Source of the DNA: Chytridium lagenaria
Lineage: Eukaryota > Chytridiomycota > Chytridiomycetes > Chytridiales > Chytridiaceae
NCBI GenBank assembly: GCA_025449115.1
Contig: JAHLKC010000250.1
Span: 1-28,820, forward strand
Length of the DNA: 28,820 nucleotides
Direction of reading: 5' to 3'
This document shows, piece after piece, positions 21,701 through 28,820 of the stretch (the first letter of the stretch is position 1; every line of letters starts with the position of its first letter). Below the pieces are notes generated by a model. The model worked only from the letters and a program-made list of their open reading frames with translations. It had not been told where the DNA came from and made no database searches. Made by a program: the position numbers and the translations under genes.

Positions 21701-22339
21701 TGTATCTTACCGTGCTTTGCAGGTGTCGTTCGTACATCATGATCTCCTGTGCAATGCCAGCAGTCACCTTCAACAAAGTCAGACTTTGACCCAGCATAAC
21801 AACATCGAAAACTCACAGAAGCTGCTATCCGTTCCGACTGAGCTTTCTTTTCCTGAATATCCGACATCGCAGGGTTACTTTTTTTAAACACTTTTAGTCT
21901 CAACACCTCTCCAAACCGAGCATCTCACCTCGACTTTGTTCTGATCGTCCTTTTTTCCGTATGTCTCATAAGATAAACCGGAGATCCAATGCCCGTATGC
22001 GCATTCTGCGCTCCAACAAGCCCTCCCATCATTGATGTTTGAATAGGTGTTGCTTCCACCATTACATGTGATTGATCGTCCGTCAATGTGTCCGGACGAT
22101 CCGGTGACGCTGTAGGGGAATATGGGACGCCATCGGCGTTGAGATTTTCTGGTGATAAGAGATCGGATGTGTGAAAGGATGTATTGACTGCGTCGTCGTC
22201 TGATGGCTTGCTCCGTTTGGCTTGAAACTTCCGGAGCTACGAATTGCTGTCAATTAGTGTGTATGTTTTGTTGAAACTAACACTGCATGAGACAGCTAAC
22301 CTTTCGCCGTGCGGCCTCGAGCTTGCTCTCGCGATCCAT
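18789..22339 (-). CDS. Long coiled-coil protein, golgin (GM130)-like
   Basis: The predicted protein of about 1097 aa is mostly coiled coil, seen as long heptad-like runs rich in Glu, Leu, Lys and Arg (for example RELEALHKAACDRRDILQRE, ELELFKARHVELESKVKKLK). The N-terminus, MDRESKLEAARRKLRKFQAK, resembles the basic amphipathic start of GM130-type golgins, which bind tethering partners at the Golgi. Five exons are inferred: 22339-22301, 22236-21929, 21852-21817, 21746-21711 and 21661-18789. The last exon reads 883 codons unbroken; one lost G near 21459 hides its first part, including SDLQDQLARRNAQITML. One lost base in an A run near 21950 would make exon 2 309 nt, so that all first four exons are multiples of three. 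A Ser-rich linker near the C-terminus (SGISALATSSGMRSRSPS) separates the final coil. No GRIP or GRAB domain was recognised. The coiled coil is certain; golgin identity is tentative. Confidence 0.6.
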
Positions 22340-23051
22340 TTCGGGACGTTGGACTCAGCAAGGTGAGTTTGCAGCCGTGGACGTCAGGGAGATGGCGTCG
22401 TTGGAGACTTGCGAAAGTAACTTTGAAATTCTTTGCGACACTTCAAGTGGGAAAAGCGGAGTTGTGCATGGAGAAAGCGTTTCTGCATGCTTCCAATCCG
22501 ACTAAAAAAAGCGAAACGGTAAGGCGGTTAACCCCTTTACGATACCTGACAGGACATGAGTATGCACTGCTCCTGAGTTTGAAGTGTTTGGGGATGGGAT
22601 CCCGACGGAGATGTATGGGCATTGGCCGCTATTTTTGGACTTCAACTTTCCCGCATGGCCATTGGAGACCGAATGGTAGATAATGTTCAACGTCAACATA
22701 CGTTTCACCTCAAGTGATGGAAGGTATAATGTTGAGGCACGATAAGGGATACTTGCCGTGGCATCCCGTGAAATATCGTTGCCTTGTTCCCAGGAACACC
22801 GATCATTGACCAACAAACACCTTTCAGGCCCTCTCATCCACACGCCTCATTCGGAGGCACGCTACTTCAAAACTAACCCTTCGAATTCCCGTCTTTTTTA
22901 ATTAGTTTTCTTCTACTTCATACCCAAACCTCAAAGCTTCATTACCACTCAGAAGCATCTCTCAAGAGGCACAGCACAGCAGAAGCATCCTTCCATAGAC
23001 CATTACATAGACATTTTTTTATTTCCGTTCCAACCGACCGCCCTCTAAGCC
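22340..23051. other. Divergent intergenic region between coiled-coil and F-box genes
   Basis: The 712 bp separate two divergent starts and should contain both promoters. The overlapping frames at 22287-22683 (+) and 22502-22843 (-) show no family motif and no splice pattern that would make them coding. The stretch just before the F-box start is AT- and C-rich, as for a 5' leader. Confidence 0.4.
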
Positions 23052-24256
23052 ATGTCCTCGCTCTTCAACCGTTTCTCCAAGTTCCGCAGGCCCTCCCGCT
23101 CGTCGTCTGCTCCGGATCTGTCACCTCAGTCACAAGGTTCATCTTCGTCACCCAGCACAAAGCCCATCTCCGCTGAGCAAGCTGCCTTTCAAAAAGCCGA
23201 GGTCGTCATCATGGTGAACGGTGTTGCGGGACCCAAGGCTATTGTTCCCCTTATCACAACAAAACCAGTATCATCGTGCAGATCGCCCGGCTCACCATCC
23301 CCAGTTGCCCCTCCGGCTGGCGCCAGGCTTCCCATCACTCCCATCTCCCCCGCCGCCTCCCCAGTACCCACCACATCAAAACCCCTCATCTCGAATCCAT
23401 CCTCATCCCTTCTACAACCACGACCCTCCTTGCCCTCCCAACGAAATCCTCACTGTCATCGCCATGAAGTCCGGTTTTTACGGCCACAACCCTCATGCTC
23501 ACTTGCACCCGTCTCTACAACCTTCTCAACGACTCCTCAACCTGGACATCATACACTCGCGGCGGTTCATCAGATTCCATCGAATCCGAGGTCACCATCT
23601 GCACTAAAATCCATACCTTTGACCATCTCGTCTTTGGTCTCTGGCATGACGTTGCACCAGTGGATCAAGACGCCTCACCGTCTCTTCGTGCTCGTTCCCG
23701 GAGCCTCTCCCAACCGACAAGCGAACCTAATATCTACTTTGAGCATATGACGTTTAACGAGCAGTACGACTTTCTCGGTGGAATCACGTTGGGTATGACA
23801 CCTGGAGGTCTCATCTCCTCTGACTTCTTTGACCACCGTGAAACCCTCCCATGTTATCGCGAAGCTCTCGTCGAAGCCGTTGCCACCGGCGTTCTCCCCG
23901 CGTCAGCACCCCACGGCACCCCAGCTCCTGGTGCTAAAATCGACCACTCCTGCTCCCGTTGCGCTAAATACGATGGACGTGAGGTGTTGAAATCCTTGTT
24001 TGTGTTTGATCAAGTCCCGTATCATCCCAAGTGGGGAAGAGAAGGGTTTTCGTGGAACTACACTTACCCTGATGGCAGGAGGACGTTGAAGATTTGTATT
24101 AAACCGTTTCAAGGTGTGTTGGGGTATACTTCTGTATCGGACTTGCCCTCGTTGTTTATCAACTGCATAACGGTGGATGGGAAGCAGTTGAAGGGGGATT
24201 TATATGATTTATTCAACAGATTGGTGAATGGGAAGGAGAAGAAAACTGTGGTTTGA
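23052..24256 (+). CDS. F-box domain protein, frameshifted
   Basis: F-box proteins recruit substrates to SCF (Skp1-cullin-F-box) ubiquitin ligases. The ATG starts a basic, Ser/Pro-rich N-terminus (MSSLFNRFSKFRRPSRSSSA). The F-box lies about 130 residues in: LLALPNEILTVIAMKSGF continues as ATTLMLTCTRLYNLLNDSSTW, with the usual LPxEIL, Leu-rich middle, C-x-x-LY-x-L and final W. The frame changes by one base near 23275, near 23432 (C run) and near 23478 (T run, an apparent extra base). After the F-box an unbroken frame of about 240 residues contains FEHMTFNEQYDFLGGITLG, a CSRC pair, YHPKWGREGFSWNYTYPDGR and an end GKEKKTVV. I do not recognise this C-terminal region as WD40, LRR or Kelch. Length is about 400 aa. 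No intron is needed. Confidence 0.68.
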
Positions 24257-24837
24257 GGCCATTATGTTTGTTTCAATATAATGGCTTTCGACTACACGTC
24301 CTGTCACCGTTTTCTTTTTCTATTGCCATCCTGCAGTTGATTTAAGTCATAAACAGCGCATCTCTTTTCTTTGAAAGTAGGGTGTCAAATATGAATTAGG
24401 GCCATCAATGTTACTAACTTTCTACTATATCGATTTTAAGAGTGTTCATAATTAGCAGTCAATGTTTTGCCTATGCATAATGACTAAGGACGGCACAGAC
24501 CTCTGGTAACGGGAGACTCGGTGTGCCCAGTGTTGACTCCAGCACCATATCATTGCATAAAGAACCGATTAAAATCTCAATTACTGTACGATTTTGCTTA
24601 TAAAAGATTTATGATGGCATACTGAAGTTTTCAATCATTTCTCCCTTCGACGCATCGACAAAGAGATTCAAAAGCCAATGTATCATCCCAAGCCAAACAA
24701 GTGTGAATAAGAGGAATCACAAAAACAAAAAAAAACCCCCGAACTACAGCGTACAAGCTGAACAAAAAACAAATATCATCAAAATAAAGAAAAATACAAA
24801 TTGGCGGTGTAGCTTTTGTCAAAAACAACATGAGGGT
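24257..24837. other. Intergenic region between convergent F-box and Hsp110 genes
   Basis: AT-rich sequence holding two 3' ends. The A-rich stretch at about 24720-24800 probably belongs to the 3' untranslated region of the Hsp110 gene. No coding frame or RNA gene was seen. Confidence 0.4.
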
Positions 24838-27718
24838 TTAATCCACCTCCATATCCGGCTTCGTCTCCGCAGCCTCCTCCATCTTCTTATCGCCTTCCGC
24901 ATCCGTCTCAACCTTGCCTTCCTCCGTCTTCGGGCTTGCAGGAACAGGGGCAGGAGCAGGTTTGGGTTTGTTCAAGATGGGGTTCACAAAGTATTGAAGG
25001 AGTTCCTTCTCCTTGTTAATCTTGGATGCCAAGACAGTGGGCGTCGCGTGCTTGGGGCAGCGTTGACCTGGCTAATGGAGGTGCTAAGCCATGCGAGCTT
25101 GGCTTCCACTTCCTTGCGGACTTTCTCGAGATCGTCCTTAGAGATGTGCTCGTAACGGCCGTCCTAAGAAAGTGCAAGTCAGAAACATGAAACGATAATG
25201 ACGAACATAAAAAATAAATGTAAAAGACACTATTTACCTGAGCTTGGAGGTTCAAGAACACAGAGTTGGCATACTCCCGGAACTGCTTCTCAGCCCTAGG
25301 CCTCTCCTCAGACTCAAGGTACCTCTCCGCAACAGGGTCTCCCTTAGCCTTCAAAGCCGAAAGCTTCTCCTGGTACACGCTCTTTGTCGCCTCCTCGCCC
25401 TCCTCGGTGTAAAGCCACTCCTCCATGTCATTCAACTCCTTCATCAACGCCTCCTTATCCGCATCCGCAATAAAGTCGCTCCAAGCCATCTCAAGCTTGT
25501 TCCTCGCATAGTACACGTACTCCTCAAGCGCATTCCGACGCTCAGCAGTATCCATGACAAGACGGTCGGCAGAGGACATCTCGGCTTCCAGGGCATGCCA
25601 CTCCTTGATAAGTTCGGGGGAAGCGCCAGAGGTGTGGGAGACAATTTGGAGGTCGTGTTTGCGTGTGACACGCTTGAGCTTGGGGGCGGCGCCGGTGGTG
25701 TTCTTGGGAGTGAGGGAGGCGGGAGTGGTGTCGGGGGAAGTGACGGTCTCGTCGGTGTCCATGGCGGTATCGTCCTTCTTTTTGTCGTCCTTGGCGTCCT
25801 TCTTCTCGTCCTTCTTTTCCTCCTCGGCAGGGACAAGAACTTCCTCGATTTGCTGAGCACCGTCAAGACTAAAAAACAAATAAGTACATTAGCAAACTAT
25901 CAATGTGATATAAAAAAAATGTCAACTCACGTGACGATGTTGCTACCGTCGAGCCTTGCCTTGACCTTGATGGTAGCCTTCGCGATACCTTCACCGCCAG
26001 CGTTAGGGTCGCCGTTAAGCTTCCTAATGCCCTTAACCGTGAAAGAACCAATGGCATTGTTGTTAGGCAAGAACGGCAATTTACGGCGAGCGGCCTCCTC
26101 TCCATAGTAAGCGTTCACATCAAAAGTAACATGCCCGTTGTTCTTTGTAAGCTCCTCCTCAGTGAGGACACGAGAAAAGGTTAAAGCCTTGACGCTGGGA
26201 ATCGGGTTTCCGACAGGGAACGCCTCAACCTGCGGGTCGATTTTCTCGCCGGATTTCGTGGTGGGGACAAGGGTAGGGTCCCAGGATAGGTAGATGGGGT
26301 AACCGTTCCAGTCCTGGACGCTGAAGTCACGGACCTTGAAAGCGGGGGAAACGATGGCGCACTGCAAAGCGCAACCACGGGCGACTGCCTCGTCCTGGTT
26401 AAGGGTAGTGGAGAGCTTGTTCTCTGTTAATGAAGAAATAGGTCAGCAATGTCTTCACCTGTATATAAGTGGAAATTCAATACGTACCACCGTCGAGGGA
26501 TCCACCAAAGAATTGCGCAAGGAACTCCTTCACGGCAGGGACACGCGTGCTTCCACCGATAAGCTCGACAAAATCAATGTCGCTCGGTTTCAAGTCCGCA
26601 GCGGCCAAAGCCTCCTCAACAGGCGCTTGAAGCTTGCTCATAAGCGGCTGCACCCACTCCATGTAGTCAGACCTTTGCACCTGCGCCGACACATCCTTAT
26701 CATCCAAAAGACACTCAATGTTGAGTTGAGTGACCGCGTTAGCCGAAAGCACCTTCTTGACCTTCTCACAACCTTGACGGAGACGGAAAAGAGCCTTGGC
26801 GTTTCCACGAATGTTCATCTTGTACTTTGCGTCGAATTCTTTGACGTAGTAATCAACAAGAACTTCGTCGAATTCACGACCACCAAGGTTTCTGTCGTAG
26901 GCGGTACCCTTGACGACGAGCTTGCCCTTCACAAATTGGACGACAGCGACCTGGAGGGAAGAGTGGCCGAGGTCGAAGAAAACAACGTTCCTGGGCTTTG
27001 CCTTGGGGTCAACAGTGAGGTCGGGGAGGTCGAGCTTGGTAATACCATAACCAAGAGCAGCTGCAAAAGAGTCGTAATTAATAACGAATTCTTTGAAAAG
27101 CAACCCAACAAAACTCACAGGCAGTAAGATCGTTCATAAGACGGAGAACGTTCAGTCCCGCAATCTCAGAAGCGTTAACAACAGCGCGTCTTTGCCTGTC
27201 CGTGAACCATCCAGGCACAGAGATAACAACATCAGTGACGGGGAGCTTGATCTCCTTCTGGGTGAAGTCCTTCACCTGTGCAAGAAACATGGCCGCAAGT
27301 TGAGTGAAAGTGAAGTTCCTCTGCTCTCCTTGGAAAATAACCTGGGCAGCAGTCTCTCCGCGCTCTCCCTCAACGAGCTTGGCATTGACGTGCTTCTGCT
27401 CAATAGCAAGAACATCGGGGTCGGAAAAGGGACGTCAATCAACGCTTAAGGGTGGAAACGGTGCTTTTGAAATTTGAAATCTCCTGAGTCTTAGCAGACT
27501 CACCGAGGTAACGCTGCCTGTCGCCGAAAGAGACAAGCGAGCTGAAGAAAAAAATAGAACGTGAGATGGCAATTCAAAAAGGCTTGAATCTATGAAGGAT
27601 ATAAAACTCACGGTGTTGCTCTGTTAGAAACCTCGTTGGTGATGACATCAATACCACGGTTCCTGGCGACAGCCACGACCGTGTTGAGGTTACCGAAATC
27701 AATTCCTACGACAGACAT
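24838..27718 (-). CDS. SSE1: Hsp110 / Sse1-type Hsp70 nucleotide exchange factor
   Basis: Hsp110 proteins are cytosolic Hsp70 relatives that act as nucleotide exchange factors for Hsp70. Six exons are inferred: 27718-27612, 27541-27119, 27060-26488, 26423-25931, 25868-25238 and 25163-24838, about 850 aa, with introns of 58-74 nt. The ATPase domain starts [20 protein letters not shown] and has GFTD-region text [56 protein letters not shown], and [17 protein letters not shown]; the altered phosphate loop GIDFGNLNT is Hsp110-like rather than Hsp70-like. An acidic Lys/Glu/Asp linker (25868-25690) and helical C-terminus ([19 protein letters not shown]) follow. Two lost bases near 27450 and one lost C near 25055 break the frame. 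An in-frame codon extends 61 residues upstream of 27718, but family N-termini begin at the chosen ATG. Confidence 0.92.
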
Positions 27719-28589
27719 GCCTTGCAATTGGTTCTCGGGATCGTCGGAGAGTAGGGACTGTTGTTGTTTAGTCTTCTTGTTCTTCTTAGATTTGTGAAGC
27801 TTCTTAGCTTCAGTGTAGGTTCGGAGTAAACGCAAAGACACCACAGGCGACAAGGATGATAGTAGGGACGATAAGTTCGGAGACTTTGTAGCCAAAGACA
27901 ATCAGCTCAGAGTTGGAGGATGCGTCGGTTTGAGCGGGGGCGGGAGTGGACGACCTTCTAAGAGTTGAGGCCTTGCGGAGAGTGCTGGAAGAAGGTATGG
28001 TGGCCTACTTCACCGGGGTAAGTGCTGTGGAAATGGTACGTTAAGCGACCTTTGAGTTTTCGTAACAAATGATGCGGACGGTAGAGGATCAGGGTAAAAA
28101 AAGAAGTTATCGTTAGTTTCATTCAGTACAAAAAGGATGGGCAAGCCCACGATTGCCTCCGTCCATCATCGCCCACTCCACGCATCAAAGAGACGTTTTC
28201 CTCCAGCGCCTCATTGAATGCGCATACTTCTAGCGTGAGGAAGAGGTTGGTTGAATGAACGCATGACGGGTAAGAGGTCATCGTGTGCGTGCCGTGGTTG
28301 TGATCCTCACCTGTGAAAAGTAGTCCGCTCTTCTTTTTTTTTCTTTTCTCAAGAACCTCGCTGATTTATTTATTAATTACAAAAATGTCCATTCAGGACA
28401 AGTCCATGACGTTCCTTTTTGTTCCATCGCGTTCTTGTGAGGCGTGGAAGAATGGTGACGGGAGGGGGGATGGACATTGCGGGATCTTCACGGTGCTCCC
28501 AAGGCATAGGGAAGATTATCCCTTGCAGATACTACAAGCTACTCGTTCTCTCTCTCTGCGCGAGGTGGGATATTTTTACTGTTTTAATC
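27719..28589. other. Intergenic region between Hsp110 and ADE8 genes
   Basis: This should contain the Hsp110 promoter on the minus strand. I looked for heat-shock elements (alternating GAA and TTC blocks at 5-bp steps) and saw no convincing array. A 99-codon frame at 28313-28612 (+) overlaps the ADE8 3' end and has no family features. Confidence 0.4.
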
Positions 28590-28820
28590 TCATAAGGATA
28601 ATGCTGCTTTGATGCCATCGACCAGCAGAGAGTGCTCGTACGAGTGGATGCGTTCTTCCAGCATCTCAAGCGTGTCGCCTTCCAAGATTTCTACCTCTTT
28701 CACAAGAATGACCTCCCCCCGGTCAACCTCAGGAATCACTCGGTGCACCATGACCCCAGTCTTAGTTATCGTCCCCTCTTTGAAGGCAGCATACGCCCTG
28801 TCGATGGCATGCGCTCCATC
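28590..28820 (-). CDS. ADE8: Phosphoribosylglycinamide formyltransferase (ADE8/PurN), C-terminal part, cut by the window edge
   Basis: This enzyme transfers a formyl group from 10-formyl-tetrahydrofolate to glycinamide ribonucleotide in step three of purine synthesis. Only the last 76 residues are in the window, with the frame open to the right edge. They read DGAHAIDRAYAAF, GTITKTGVMVHRV, IPEVDRGEVILVKEVEI and HSYEHSLLVDGIKAALSL, then TGA. The DGA(N/H)A start, the TG(I/V)xVH strand, the EVDRGE(P/V)I turn and the final E(R)xHxxEH helix are the classic GART C-terminus. No frameshift is seen. A stand-alone gene of this kind fits fungi, where it is not fused to the other purine enzymes as in animals. 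N-terminal substrate-binding and catalytic Asn-His-Asp residues lie partly outside. Confidence 0.85.
   Translation of the reverse strand, partial: DGAHAIDRAYAAFKEGTITKTGVMVHRVIPEVDRGEVILVKEVEILEGDTLEMLEERIHSYEHSLLVDGIKAALSL

Noticed and set aside
27719..27901. In-frame upstream extension of Hsp110 (61 codons)
   Set aside because: Hsp110 proteins begin just before the GIDFG segment; the extension is more likely 5' leader.
27719..28100. Heat-shock element array before Hsp110
   Set aside because: Scattered GAA and TTC triplets occur but not in the alternating 5-bp register required.
28313..28612. 99-codon plus-strand frame near the right edge
   Set aside because: It overlaps the ADE8 3' end on the opposite strand and resembles no known protein.
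1..28820. CRISPR array, prophage, rRNA or tRNA gene
   Set aside because: No regularly spaced repeats, no phage-type genes and no rRNA or tRNA-like sequence was noticed; the gene structure is eukaryotic.

Overview
The window comes from a eukaryotic nuclear chromosome, most likely of a fungus and perhaps an early-diverging one. The genes carry short GT-AG introns (mostly 42-101 nt) with CTAAC/CTAAT-like branch sites. The housekeeping genes have fungal form: a separate ADE8 glycinamide ribonucleotide formyltransferase, an Sse1-type Hsp110, a Nup85 nucleoporin and a BOR1-type SLC4 transporter. The fungal assignment is an inference from gene content; no rRNA, tRNA or other decisive marker is present.

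Layout: (1) 580-2275 (+), BOR1/SLC4-like anion transporter. (2) 2495-13926, a compact set of five genes: a flavin amine-oxidase-like oxidoreductase (-), a DUF1365 protein (+) divergent from it across 139 bp, a CNMT/CFA-like SAM methyltransferase (+), a DUF1295 membrane protein (-), and a cyclopropane-fatty-acyl-phospholipid synthase-type methyltransferase (+). A 363-bp hAT-type MITE with a perfect 8-bp target duplication sits between the last two. (3) 14350-17821 (-), Nup85. (4) 18789-22339 (-), a long coiled-coil, golgin-like protein. (5) 23052-24256 (+), an F-box protein. (6) 24838-27718 (-), Hsp110. (7) 28590 to the right edge (-), the C-terminal part of ADE8.

The five-gene set is the most interesting part. 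The same families sit together in many bacterial gene clusters for modifying acyl chains of membrane phospholipids. Here they are intron-containing eukaryotic genes. A reasonable reading is an S-adenosylmethionine-dependent pathway that methylates, cyclopropanates and then oxidises or reduces acyl chains on a membrane. The product is unknown.

Nearly every coding region contains single-base frameshifts, most of them the loss of one base in a short C or G run. The protein reading continues across each break with conserved motifs intact, and the Hsp110 and Nup85 genes are affected too. I therefore read them as indel errors in the sequence rather than gene decay, and give gene spans across the breaks. 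Exon boundaries were worked out by hand from splice signals and family similarity, without any database search.
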